Assembly: GCA_964036045.1 (NCBI GenBank)
Contig: OZ038383.1
Location: 63,183,725 to 63,247,724 of the forward strand
DNA: 64,000 bases
Source of the DNA: Eutreptiella sp. 'Long Island Sound 2002'
Taxonomy: Eukaryota; Euglenozoa; Euglenophyceae; Eutreptiales; Eutreptiaceae
Reading direction: 5' to 3'
The notes beneath the pieces are model-generated. The model was given only the letters and a program-made list of their open reading frames with translations. It was not told the DNA's origin and did not search any database. A program made the position numbers and the translations under genes. Below are positions 9,237-22,636 of this stretch, in pieces. Each line of letters begins with the position of its first letter. Position 1 is the stretch's first letter.

Positions 9237-11657
9237 TCATGTGTGCTTCTCCTGGCAGACCGCAAAGAACTCACCCAAGAGGATTAGGTGATCCTCCTGG
9301 GTATTGGTCCCGAGGCATACATCGTCGATGTGAGCCTCCATCTGGGCACCACGGGATATGAGCTCCTGCACCTTGGGTCTCCTTCGTAGGATGGACAAGA
9401 TCTTGTTCATCAGCTCTTGGAATAGAGCGGGTGCGTTAGCCACGCCAAACGGCATGACCTTCCACTTGAACACCCTCCCCTGAGGGGTGATGAAGGCCAG
9501 TAGTTCCTGTGCGTTGGGCGTCAGGTCCACTTGCCAGAATCCGCTCCTCTCGTCCATCTTGGTCTTGTAGCGGCAGGAGGCTATCTTCTCCAGGGTAGAC
9601 TCCATATTGGGAATGGACCCTGAGTGGTTCAGCGTTTTCTTGTTCAGCTCTCCGTAGTCCACTACCAGCCGTTTGGCTGTAGACCGAGGTTTAGCCACCA
9701 GGAAACAGGGGCTGCAGTGTAGGGGGTAGTCCTCGTCCTTGTACTCCAGGACTAGGCCAGCGTCGATACATTCTTGTATCTGTCGCTCGATCTCGTTGGC
9801 CTGCTCTTTAGGAGCTGGATAGGGTCTCCTCCGGATCTTGTGACCCACGAACTCGGGTTTCAGCTTGAGGTCCATCTGTACCAGCTTGTCACATGAGGCT
9901 GGAGGGGGTAGTTCTCCGAAAACCTCCAGATAGGTCCTTATAAGCTTCTGTACCCGCGGGTCCAATACCTTGATCTTGTCCCCCATGTCCTCGTCAGAGT
10001 GTAAGTTGCTTGCCCCCTGAGTAATAGACGTCCGGAGGTGGTCCTCCACCGACTCTTCGCCCGTGGTAGTGTCCTTCAGCCCTTGGTAGGCATATAGAAG
10101 GTCTTGTTCAACCATCTTCGATGGACGATGGCAATATAGGCACGCTCGAGGGGGTTCACATACACATTCCTCCGAGAGGTCGTCCTCCTCTGGGGTCCTC
10201 ACATGGGCGCCCCACACGCTCCTCATGAGCTTAAGATCCACCTCCCTTTGCCAGGTGGTGATCTTCTGTTCGAGGTCCTCCTTCAATTGGGATAGGTCTT
10301 CCATACGTCCTTGCTTCAGTGGCCATGAGCTGCGGGTAGGCTTCGCGTAGCATAGCTTTTTCGCCACCAACTTCCTCTTGGAATCCACATACTCCCTTAG
10401 CCTGGATCGAGGGTCCAGCTCCTCGTCCACGTGGTCTTCCACCCTCATGGAGAGTAGGGGTTTCAGTGGGGCGACGTACTCGGCGTTCTCCACTTCCTCC
10501 ACACAGGTCTGCACGAAGAAGGCGTCGTGCTCAGTTTCGTCATCTGAGTGGATAGAGCTAGGTAGCTCAGATAGTCCACACTCCGAGACTCCATCAGGAA
10601 CAGGTACATGACAGGGAGAGTTCGGGGCGTTGGTGTCAGTCACGACGTACTCATCTCCTCCGGGTGTAGTCTCAACAGCATTATGAGGTCGTAGGCGATC
10701 CTTCAAGTCACCCAAGGCGAGTCCATCGCTTTCTCGTTGTATAGCCTGGACCAGAGTCGGGTCCAGATCCTCCCAGGGAATGGAGGTAAGACCTCCGTCC
10801 ACCACGCTAAGCATACTCCCCCATCCGGGCTTCCCAATAGGCGTCTTGCGTCCGGGAGGCACGTAGATGGCCTCATCAGGCAAACGAACAGAGCTGATAG
10901 TCAGCCTGTCAAGGAGGTTTCGCCAGTACTCGTTGCCCCCATGGGCTCCCCAATCAGGGGAACACAGGACCATACGGGAACGTTCCAAGGCCACCTTGGT
11001 CAGCACCTTCCCCAGTTCACTGAACCTCGGGTTCCCGTAGGCCATCCCGAAAGAGGGCCAGTAAAATTTGTAGCTGCAGTTCTTCCCCTTGCTGCAGCAA
11101 AGGTCCAGTACATGCTGCTTGTCGCTGGTGAACAACTCCACACTCAGGACTTCTCGAGAGTAACCCAACTCCTTCAGACCTTGGTCTAGGACTTCCAGCA
11201 ATAGTTGATAGTCCTCAGTTTTGGAGGCCGCCATCATGTTCGAGGGCTCCTCCTCCGATAGCCTCAGGTAACTCGAGGTATGTTCCGACTGCTCCAGTGG
11301 CACAGACTCTCTGCCACTGCCGTGGTCCACGTAGAGGAGGTAGGGCGCTTGCAGCGTCAGGGATTGTATCTGGGAGTGCTGTAGAAAGAAGTCAGTCCTC
11401 AGTACAAAGTCGAAGGCCTCAGTGTCCATCACATAGAACCGGTGGGCGATAGTCCGAGAGCCCATAGGTACCTCCACTTCACAGTCCCCGCAGCTGTGCA
11501 CCACATATCCATCCCCCATACGTATAGCAGCGGTGGTCATGGTGTTCTTCAGGCTCCCACAAGGTAAAATTTTCTTCGCCACTATAGATATGGTGGCGCC
11601 AGTGTCCAATACCCCCAGGTATTCGCGTCTCCCTAGTCGGATACGTACCCAAAACAC
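9237..11657 (-). CDS. pol: Pol N-terminal part: retropepsin and reverse transcriptase
   Basis: This 806-residue open stretch has no ATG at its start (the first codon here is GTG). It lies in the gag frame, 10 codons after the gag TGA, so it should be made as a Gag-Pol fusion. A retropepsin site LGVLDTGATISIV is at residues about 13-25. A long linker of about 400 residues follows. The RT is at residues about 600-800, with KRLVVDYGELNK, KMDERSGFWQV, MPFGVANAP and the catalytic HIDDV (YxDD variant, nt 9319-9336). The frame stops at TGA 9239-9237 inside RT, between the palm and the LKLEKCEF strand; the same frame carries on immediately. That stop looks like a CGA-to-TGA nonsense change rather than a natural end. 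Confidence 0.85.
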   Translation of the reverse strand: MFWVRIRLGRREYLGVLDTGATISIVAKKILPCGSLKNTMTTAAIRMGDGYVVHSCGDCEVEVPMGSRTIAHRFYVMDTEAFDFVLRTDFFLQHSQIQSLTLQAPYLLYVDHGSGRESVPLEQSEHTSSYLRLSEEEPSNMMAASKTEDYQLLLEVLDQGLKELGYSREVLSVELFTSDKQHVLDLCCSKGKNCSYKFYWPSFGMAYGNPRFSELGKVLTKVALERSRMVLCSPDWGAHGGNEYWRNLLDRLTISSVRLPDEAIYVPPGRKTPIGKPGWGSMLSVVDGGLTSIPWEDLDPTLVQAIQRESDGLALGDLKDRLRPHNAVETTPGGDEYVVTDTNAPNSPCHVPVPDGVSECGLSELPSSIHSDDETEHDAFFVQTCVEEVENAEYVAPLKPLLSMRVEDHVDEELDPRSRLREYVDSKRKLVAKKLCYAKPTRSSWPLKQGRMEDLSQLKEDLEQKITTWQREVDLKLMRSVWGAHVRTPEEDDLSEECVCEPPRACLYCHRPSKMVEQDLLYAYQGLKDTTTGEESVEDHLRTSITQGASNLHSDEDMGDKIKVLDPRVQKLIRTYLEVFGELPPPASCDKLVQMDLKLKPEFVGHKIRRRPYPAPKEQANEIERQIQECIDAGLVLEYKDEDYPLHCSPCFLVAKPRSTAKRLVVDYGELNKKTLNHSGSIPNMESTLEKIASCRYKTKMDERSGFWQVDLTPNAQELLAFITPQGRVFKWKVMPFGVANAPALFQELMNKILSILRRRPKVQELISRGAQMEAHIDDVCLGTNTQEDHLILLGEFFAVCQEKHT

Positions 11658-11687
11658 CGGGTCTGGGGTGCCACCAGAGCGTCCCCG

Positions 11688-13898
11688 TCAGAACTCCGCG
11701 GGACAGGTCACCTCGAACCCCTTGTTCCGCAATTTGCGGGCCATCCTCATGAAACGGCTCCTCTTCTTAGCGTTGCCGTCATCACCACCTTCATGCTCAC
11801 GCTTGGCTCCTTGTTCTTGCAGGGCCTGCGTTTGTGAGCGTGTGGTAGGACCAGACTGCCCTCCAGAGGGCTCGGAGTTCCCCCCTGGATTAGGGTTGGG
11901 GCTGCCTCCGTTCTTGTCCTTGTTCTTGTTGTCGGGCTGGCGGTCAACGCCTCCTCCTCGTCCACCTTGACCCTTGTCTTGCCCTTGACCACGTCCTTTC
12001 CACTTGCCCTTGCCGGAGTCGTTGCCCTTGCCCTTGCCTCCACCTTTGCCTGAGCCTTTGCCAGGATCTTCACCCTTAAGCTTCGCCGATAGGCGTTGCT
12101 TATGGTAGCACTCATCCTCGTAGTGCTTCCGCTTCCCGCAGAATGCACACGTGATGGTGCACCTGTAAAGATCCGGCAGCTTCGCTTTGGCGGCGGTGTT
12201 CTTCTCCTGCTGCTTCCCCTGGACTACGAAGCAGTCTCGCTGCTCGCAGTCAGGGGCGTGCTGCAGGTGGCCCTGCTCGTCCCTGGCATCACACCAGAAT
12301 AGCTCCTTCACGTTCTCCATGATACGGGCGTGGGCATGTTTGGGGGTAGTCCCCTGCCCAGGTCGGGACCCTTGGTACCCCTTGCCATGACCTCCAGAAC
12401 CTCCACCACCAGGACGGTAGTTGTTCAAGTGCTGGTCGCTCTCCTTCTGCAGCGCCAGCTCCAGGAGTAGCACGCATAGATCCTCGTAGCGGAGGGATCT
12501 AGCCTTGCGCTCCGCCGTCGAACGGCACTCGTCCCATAGCTCTCGAGGGAGCTTGACCACCAACCAGAACAGCAGGTCGTCGCTGCTGTAGGAACCGGGC
12601 GTCAGTCGTCCAGCCCAGTGATCCAGGTCAGCCAAGAGCTCAGAGACCCTGCCAGGTTTGGGGTTGTTGGGCAGCACGGGCAGGTTCTGGATCTCGGCCC
12701 TGATGGAGAGGTCGGTTTCGTAGGTCGGGTACTGCCTCTCCAGGGCAACCAACACATCGGCAAAGGTGGCGGAGTTAGTCACGATCTGCCTGACCTGCTT
12801 CTCCAGGTACTTGGTCTTGCAGCACTGCAGGAGCAGATCGCACTTCACGCGCCCACTAGCGTGGGTTTGGCCGGTCAGTCGTAGAAACCGGCCAAAGTTC
12901 TCAGCGAACTCGCTGAGGTCCTTGCCTGTGAACTCAGGCAGGTTCACCACGATCTTGGAGGTGGCAATAGCCTTCGCCTCCTGAGACCTGCGTCCCTCAG
13001 GGCGTCGGGTCTTCTTCTTCTTCTTCTTCTTCTTCTTCCCCTTTCGGTCCTCGGGGTCCTCAGGGTCATCGTCCTCCGAGGGCGAAGTAGAAGTCATCGA
13101 TGGCGGCTCGTCATCGGAGAGGTCTCCGCCTAGATCACTAGAGCCATAAGGCTCTACGTCCACCATAGCCCTCAAGGCTGTTAGCCCCAGCCGGTCCAGC
13201 TTGGCCCTCGTCGAGTTCGTCACGTGGCTGTACGGCGGCTGGGCCGTTCTCGGCACGAAAGGACTTCTCGGAATAGCTGCAGGGGTCGGCATCGGTCTGC
13301 TCCTCAGGCTCCCCAGGGTATTTGTCAACCCTGCCGCCAGGTGGTTAGCCTGTACTCGGTGGGGTGACATTCCCACCGTAGTAGGTGACGCTTGGGGCGG
13401 GATCATCAGGGGCTCCAGCTTCTCTCGGATCTCTTGAGTGAGGTCGCCCACGATTTTTGAAGTGGCTCCTCGGAGCACCTCGTTGATCTCCGACCGCGTC
13501 AGGGACCTGTTAGAGGATCTTTCCGATCCTCTACTCCTGCCACCAAGAGATTCAGGTCCTCTCCTCAACCCACTCAAGGTTGCATAGCCAGGTGCATACC
13601 CAGGAACATCCACATAGGTTCCAGTAGCGGGTAGTGGATAGGGATATTCAGCCGCATACCATCGCGGCGCAGAGCTGGTAGCCACCGGCTCACTGGCAGT
13701 AGTTGCCTCATGGAGCGCAGTGGTAGGTGGGCCCATACCATAGGCGGGGTAGGAAGGCATGCCAGTAAAGCCTGTGCCCTCTGCCATAGGCGGGTTGGTT
13801 GTGGAAGTGGATGTTGCAGCGGCTGGGAGTGTGGTGGTGCGGAGAGGGTGATGCGTGGAGGCCAGAAGCGCTTGGTGCGCCTTCGAAGGTAGGGACAT
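11688..13898 (-). CDS. gag: Gag polyprotein of element B with CCHC zinc knuckle
   Basis: This 736-residue frame opens at ATG 13898. Its N-terminal third is Pro/Ser-rich. A poly-Lys run (from the CTT repeat near 13.01-13.04 kb) precedes a capsid-like region starting near KIVVNLPEFTGKDLSEFAEN. A zinc knuckle CAFCGKRKHYEDEC (C-x2-C-x4-H-x4-C) lies at residues about 583-596, and the C-terminus is Gly/Lys-rich, as expected for RNA binding. Gag forms the cytoplasmic particle that holds the element RNA. It ends at TGA 11690-11688 followed by CGG, and the frame continues into protease. A frame starting at 14169 overlaps its 5' end and may supply the true N-terminus through a frameshift. Confidence 0.85.
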   Translation of the reverse strand: MSLPSKAHQALLASTHHPLRTTTLPAAATSTSTTNPPMAEGTGFTGMPSYPAYGMGPPTTALHEATTASEPVATSSAPRWYAAEYPYPLPATGTYVDVPGYAPGYATLSGLRRGPESLGGRSRGSERSSNRSLTRSEINEVLRGATSKIVGDLTQEIREKLEPLMIPPQASPTTVGMSPHRVQANHLAAGLTNTLGSLRSRPMPTPAAIPRSPFVPRTAQPPYSHVTNSTRAKLDRLGLTALRAMVDVEPYGSSDLGGDLSDDEPPSMTSTSPSEDDDPEDPEDRKGKKKKKKKKKTRRPEGRRSQEAKAIATSKIVVNLPEFTGKDLSEFAENFGRFLRLTGQTHASGRVKCDLLLQCCKTKYLEKQVRQIVTNSATFADVLVALERQYPTYETDLSIRAEIQNLPVLPNNPKPGRVSELLADLDHWAGRLTPGSYSSDDLLFWLVVKLPRELWDECRSTAERKARSLRYEDLCVLLLELALQKESDQHLNNYRPGGGGSGGHGKGYQGSRPGQGTTPKHAHARIMENVKELFWCDARDEQGHLQHAPDCEQRDCFVVQGKQQEKNTAAKAKLPDLYRCTITCAFCGKRKHYEDECYHKQRLSAKLKGEDPGKGSGKGGGKGKGNDSGKGKWKGRGQGQDKGQGGRGGGVDRQPDNKNKDKNGGSPNPNPGGNSEPSGGQSGPTTRSQTQALQEQGAKREHEGGDDGNAKKRSRFMRMARKLRNKGFEVTCPAEF

Positions 13899-14169
13899 TC
13901 GTCAGGTCTTGCCGTTGCTCCTCTCCTTCGTCTGCTTCGTCTCCAGCATCCTTCTCGCTCTCTCTCTTCCTCTTCACAGGCTGCTGAGAGACCACCTCTT
14001 CGACAGACAGGGCCCCGAAGGCCGTCTGGAGTCCATCCAGGGAGTCCTCAGCCGCATCCACTGGCCCATGTAAGGGCTCCGCCGAAGGTACAGCGCCAGG
14101 TGCCGGCCTTGCCGGTGCCTCAGGCGCTGGCGCTGTCTTCACGTCGGCGTCCTCCTTCCTTGTGTCCAT
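13708..14169 (-). CDS. Possible true N-terminus of element B Gag in an overlapping frame
   Basis: A 153-residue frame begins MDTRKEDADVKTAPAPE and overlaps the first ~190 nt of the gag frame. Its first 90 residues are charged and Ala/Pro-rich, like other low-complexity Gag N-termini. The overlapping end (His/Pro-rich) looks like a shadow of gag. One single-base shift near 13.9 kb would join the two frames. It could instead be a separate short upstream ORF. No domain is recognised. Confidence 0.4.
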   Translation of the reverse strand: MDTRKEDADVKTAPAPEAPARPAPGAVPSAEPLHGPVDAAEDSLDGLQTAFGALSVEEVVSQQPVKRKRESEKDAGDEADEGEEQRQDLTNVPTFEGAPSASGLHASPSPHHHTPSRCNIHFHNQPAYGRGHRLYWHAFLPRLWYGPTYHCAP

Positions 14170-15053
14170 CTTCAGTCACTCTTCTGCTTATATGTGCCTG
14201 TACTCGGCGCACTGGATGTACGGCGCGGGGTTGCTGCCTGTGCGCAGAGACAGACTGCCTCTGCTACCAGAAAAGTTTATAGTGGTTTCAGCACTGTGTT
14301 TTTGCTTCTCTTGCTGCTTGCTGTTGGTGTAGGGTTTCCTGCTGCTTGTTTTGGAAGATGAAAACCTTTTGTTTGCAGAAATATAGTCAATCCAGGATAA
14401 CCGAAGCCAGAGGTGTGCAAGGAGAAGAGAATCAGGATCAAAGCATGAAGGGCTGCAGTGTAAACAGTGAAAGATGAAAGGATATTCACAGAAACTGCAA
14501 CTCAGGTCAAATTAGAATGCATATTCACAAAGATAGCTGAAATGTTTTGGAAAAGAGTTGGAGAACTGCCCCATGGTCACTCTCTCTCCATAGTGCCATC
14601 TCAGGAGATGTGCACTTATTGTTTCGGGTCCCATATGTGCTGAGGTGGCAGGGCATGTGGCGATGAGGTCACTGCCATGTCACATGGGATCTTCCTACTT
14701 AGCTAGGCTGACTGGGTATTGAACCCAGGACCTCTCAAAAAGAGGTGCCCAGCGCCCTAGGGTGCATACCACTAGGAGAGCTAAGAATTCATGGAAAAAC
14801 ATAGATAAACTCATAGGCTCTGCCTTGGATATGTCAGTTCTCAGTCAACTCAGGAAACGATGATCTGCCTCACATTGAAAGGGGATTAAGGGGTCCACTC
14901 CATATCCTGATTGGGTGTTTGGTTCCATAGGTCAAAATGTGTTTTCACCACTTTTGGTAGGACCAATACTAAGATAAAAATGCATGGATGCTCAGTGCAC
15001 CTCTAATACAACTAGAGTATGCCTCAAAGCATTGGAAAAGCACTTTTTCTTAC
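14170..15053. other. Leader side of element B, no protein gene
   Basis: No convincing reading frame is seen. The stretch holds the presumed 5' untranslated region of element B and the tRNA-like sequence at 14698-14785. No copy of the 5.9-6.7 kb sequence, as expected for paired LTRs, is visible by eye. Confidence 0.4.
14698..14785 (-). ncRNA. tRNA-like sequence, possible SINE head or degenerate tRNA
   Basis: On the minus strand the ends CTTAGCT and AGCTAAG pair over 7 bp. An A-box-like TAGCTCTCCTAGTGG is followed by a 5-bp stem (ACCTC/GAGGT) with 7-nt loop TTTTTGA, then a perfect T-arm (CTGGG, loop TTCAATA, CCCAG) that contains the B box GGTTCAATACC. These are the two parts of an internal RNA polymerase III promoter. 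The D-arm is not normal: extra bases lie between the A box and the anticodon-like stem, and the variable region is very short. It is therefore better seen as a tRNA-derived repeat or decayed tRNA (loop compatible with a UUU anticodon) than as a working tRNA. Confidence 0.4.
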
Positions 15054-15063
15054 TATACATATA

Positions 15064-15123
<60 letters not shown>
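15054..15123. repeat. (AT)n microsatellite
   Basis: Near-pure AT tract at the left edge of the first element of the chain. Confidence 0.95.
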
Positions 15124-17556
<2,433 letters not shown>

Positions 17557-17588
17557 ATATATATATCTATATATATATATATATATAT
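17557..17588. repeat. (AT)n microsatellite
   Basis: Short AT tract, interrupted by one C, between X2 and the next element end. Confidence 0.85.
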
Positions 17589-17787
17589 CCTCTAATCTAC
17601 ACCCCTCTCCCATGCCGACGTTGCTATTCGTCTTAGATGCCTCACAAGGAAAGTAGGGGTGTTACTCATGTGTGTGTTGTGTATAAACGGAGAGGCGGAC
17701 CCAATGTGCCACCTTTGGCAGGCACCTCCGAACGGTTGGCTATGCGGCCGAGGTGTGATCCGACGGTTGGCACCGCCCCTCACCCCA
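17589..17787 (-). mobile_element. Terminal fragment of a related Helitron-like element (Y1)
   Basis: About 200 bp starting with CCTCTAATCTACACCCCTCT. It is nearly identical to 28635-28835, the terminus of the longer Y2 element, and breaks off in (AT)n. It is a truncated end with no gene. Confidence 0.7.
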
Positions 17788-19270
<1,483 letters not shown>

Positions 19271-20544
19271 CTACACCCCTCTCCCCTTAAATCTAGCTAA
19301 CAAGCAACAAGCAAGCAACAACAAGCAACAACAAGCAACAAGCACTTCTCCTCACTGTTTCGGCCATTGCTCCGCCTCATCGCTCTGGGCTCTACTCTAC
19401 TGTAGCCATCTTGGAGCTTAGGTGATGGCCTTGTCAAATCCAAGTTTTGAGCCAAAAAATCACCGGTGGCGGCCCGGGGCGGGGGCGCCAAGTCGGGAGG
19501 TGCTCTCCCAAATCTGCGCAGTTTTGGGCCAAAAACAGCCATTTTTCGCCCAAAACAGCCCCAGAACCCGGGCAAAACGCCCAAACGAAGGGATACGGTG
19601 AGTACACTGCACGTGCGGCTTGATTTCACTGTGTCAAAGAGCTCTCTGGTGCCCTTCAATTCCACGATATGTCCGAGAAACAGCCCAAAAGGGCGCCAAA
19701 AAGCCCCAAAAACCTACGCAACGCGCACCACCACCCCGAAACCAAGCACAGGGCGTATCTTGGGTTCCGTGGCTCAAATCCGAATTCCAAGGGCACCTAG
19801 TCCACCCGCAACCCCCCACTTTTTGTGGTTTCCAAGCCTCAGAATCGCCCAACGAGCCACGTAGACCCCCGTACCAGTGGTCACTTGGTGGAGCCGGAGG
19901 GCAGCCCGGCCCGCGCACGGTGGGGGCCAACGGTGGGTCCACCAGGGTCCCCGGGGCGAAAAAAATCATTTTTTCCAAAGTTGTTCCTAGACCACTTGTG
20001 ATGTTCAGAGAAGTGTTTTTAGGCCGTTTTGAGCCCGTGGTGGTGCGTTATGGGCCACAGAAAATCCCAAAATGCCTTGAAAATGGGCCGTTTTGGGACC
20101 AAAAATGGGTCAAAAATGGGGGAAAACGCGTTTTCCCAAAAGTGATCCTGGACCATTCGGGATGCTCAAACAAGTGGTTTGGACCCATTTTGAGCCCGTG
20201 GTGCCGCGTTTTGGCCCACGGAAAATCCCAAAATGCCTTGAAAAGAGGCTGGTTCAACACCAAAAATGGGTCAAAACTGGGTGAAAAACGCCATTTTCTG
20301 AAAGTGATCATGGGCCATTTGGGAGGCTGAAAAAAGTGTTTTTAGCCTGTTTTGAGCTCAAGATCGGGCGTTGTGGCCCATGGAGAATCCCAAAATGCCT
20401 TGCAAATGGGCCACTATGGGACAAAAACAAGTGAAATTTTGTGTCCCTTTTGGTACCGAGGGATGAGTCATCCTTGTTGTGTTTTGCCGTTTGTGTGCTT
20501 CGTTCATTGTGCCCTTTGCTCTTAGTGATTGGACTTGGAGTACA

Positions 20545-21455
20545 GGTGTACTCTTAACGGAGATACCTTCACAATCACGCCATGTCTAATCATGGGAGCA
20601 GGACTTGCAAAAATAGTGTGGACTGTTTGGTACAAGAGGGACGAGTACTTCCTTGTCTTTTTTTGCTGTTTGTGTGCGTTATTCTTCCGTGCCCTTTGCT
20701 CTTAGTGAGTGGACTTGGATTACAGGTGTACTCTTAACGGAGTTACCTTCACATTCACGCCAAGTATAAGAGGGACGAGTAGTTCCTTGTCGTGTTTTGC
20801 CGTTTGTGTGCTTTGTTCTTTCGTGCCTTATGCTCTTAGTGATTGGACCTGGAGTACAGGTGTACTCTTAACGGAGTTACCTTCACATTCACGCCATGTC
20901 TAATCATGGGAGCAAGAGTTGGTACAAGAGGGACGAGTAGTTCTTTGCCGTGTTTTGCCGTTTGTGTCCTTTGCTCTTAGTGAGTGGACTTGGAGTACAG
21001 GTGTACTCTTAACGGAGTTACCTTCACATTCACGCAAAGTATAAGAGGGACGAGTAGTTCCCTGCTGTGTTTTGCCGTTTGTGTGCTTTGTTCTTTCGTG
21101 CCTTTTGCTCTTAGTGATTGGACTTGGAGTACAGGTGTACTCTTAACGGAGTTACCTTCACATTTACGCCATGTCTAATCATGGGAGCAAGAGTTGGTAC
21201 AAGAAGGACCAGTAGTTCTTTGCCGTGTTTTGCCGTTTGTGTCCTTTGCTCTTAGTGATTGGACTTGGAGTACAGGTGTACTCTTAACGGAGTTACCTTC
21301 ACATTCACGCCATGTCTAATCATGGGAGCAAGAGTTGGTACAAGTGGGACGAGTAGTTCTTTGCCGTGTTTTGCCGTTTGTGTGCTTTGTTCTTCTCTGC
21401 CCGTTGCTCTTAGTGTTTGGACTTGGAGTACAGGTGTACTCTTAACGGAGTTACC
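20545..21455 (+). repeat. Tandem array of promoter-plus-start-codon modules, 134/141 bp periods
   Basis: The leader motif GTGTACTCTTAACGGAGTT recurs with starts at 20545, 20725, 20859, 21000, 21134, 21275 and 21433. From 20725 the spacing alternates 134, 141, 134, 141 and then 158 bp. Complete modules place an ATG 37 nt after the motif start (for example 20582 and 21312), followed by TCTAATCATGGGAGCA, a decayed form of the start of the Rep-Hel ORF. Others are truncated after the motif. Confidence 0.8.
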
Positions 21456-22622
21456 TTCACATTCACGCCATGTCTAGTCAAGAGGCAAGAGTTGCAACAA
21501 TAGGCTGGAGTGTTTGGTACAAGAGGGACGAGTAGTTCCCTGCTGTGTTTCGCCGTTTGTGTGCTTTGTTGTTCCACGGGTACCAGGAGGTGAGGTTCTG
21601 TTTGGGCTGGGGTACTAGTGGGTAGGAATGGGGCTCATTCTTTGGGAGGATAAGTAAGGCCCACCAACGCAAAACAAGATACTGCCATCCGGTTGGGTTT
21701 GAGGCTGTACAAGTATAGGCGTCACCAACATTATCAATGATGCTTCTACCCCCAAAGTAGTCACTTTATGTTTTCCCAACTAATGTTTTTTCTTGCTCTC
21801 AGCAGTTGGATTTGGAGTATAGGTGTACTCTTAACGGAGTTACCTTCACATTCACGCCATGTCTAGTCAAGAGGCAAGAGTTGCAACAATAGGCTGGAGT
21901 GTTTGGTACAAGAGGGACGAGTAGTTCCCTGCTGTGTTTCGCCGTTTGTGTGCTTTGTTGTTCCACGGGTACCAGGAGGTGAGGTTCTGTTTGGGCTGGG
22001 GTACTAGTGGGTAGGAATGGGGCTCATTCTTTGGGAGGATAAGTAAGGCCCACCAACGCAAAACAAGATACTGCCATCCGGTTGGGTTTGAGGCTGTACA
22101 AGTATAGGCGTCACCAACATTATCAATGATGCTTCTACCCCCAAAGTAGTCACTTTGTTTTTTCCCAACTAATGTTTTTTCTTGCTCTCAGCAGTTGGAT
22201 TTGGAGTATAGGTGTACTCTTAACGGAGTTACCTTCACATTCACGCCATGTCTAGTCAAGAGGCAAGAGTTGCAACAATAGGCTGGAGTGTTTGGTACAA
22301 GAGGGACGAGTAGTTCCCTGCTGTGTTTCGCCGTTTGTGTGCTTTGTTGTTCCACGGGTACCAGGAGGTGAGGTTCTGTTTGGGCTGGGGTACTACTGGG
22401 TAGGAATGGGGCTCATTCTTTGGGAGGATAAGTAAGGCCCACCAACGCAAAACAAGATACTGCCATCCGGTTGGGTTTGAGGCTGTACAAGTATAGGAGT
22501 CACCAACATTATCAATGTTGCTTCTACCCCCAAAGTAGTCACTTTGTTTTTTCCCAACTAATGTTTTTTCTTGCTCTCAGCAGTTGGATTTGGAGTATAG
22601 GTGTACTCTTAACGGAGTTACC
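21433..22622 (+). repeat. 389-bp tandem repeat, three near-identical units
   Basis: Leader motifs at 21433, 21822, 22211 and 22600 are spaced exactly 389 bp, and the intervening sequence is almost identical between units. Recent amplification is implied. The last motif is the one that precedes the ORF at 22637. Confidence 0.9.
22600..22622 (+). promoter_or_regulatory. Leader element before the copy 1 ORF
   Basis: A GTGTACTCTTAACGGAGTT-type element whose first base lies 37 nt before the ATG at 22637. GTACTC and GAGTTAC can pair around a TTAACG loop with one bulged T. Confidence 0.6.
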
Positions 22623-22636
22623 TTTTATTTCGCACC

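Larger units (their letters stand above)
6756..14169 (-). mobile_element. Ty3/gypsy chromovirus-type retrotransposon (element B)
   Basis: Reading leftwards, the order is gag with a CCHC knuckle, aspartic protease, reverse transcriptase, RNase H, integrase and a chromodomain-like tail. This is the Ty3/gypsy order, and the chromodomain points to the chromovirus branch. The gag, protease-RT and RNaseH-IN frames are in the same register and are split only by TGA codons at 11690-11688 and 9239-9237. LTRs, a primer-binding site and a polypurine tract were not found by eye, so the outer limits given are those of the coding part. The RT stop and the changed RNase H residues suggest that this copy is inactive. 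Confidence 0.85.

Noticed and set aside
20545-21455. Leader element as a dinoflagellate-type spliced leader
   Set aside because: The sequence does not resemble the known dinoflagellate leader, and the fixed 37-nt spacing to ATG inside a transposon fits a promoter or 5' UTR element equally well.
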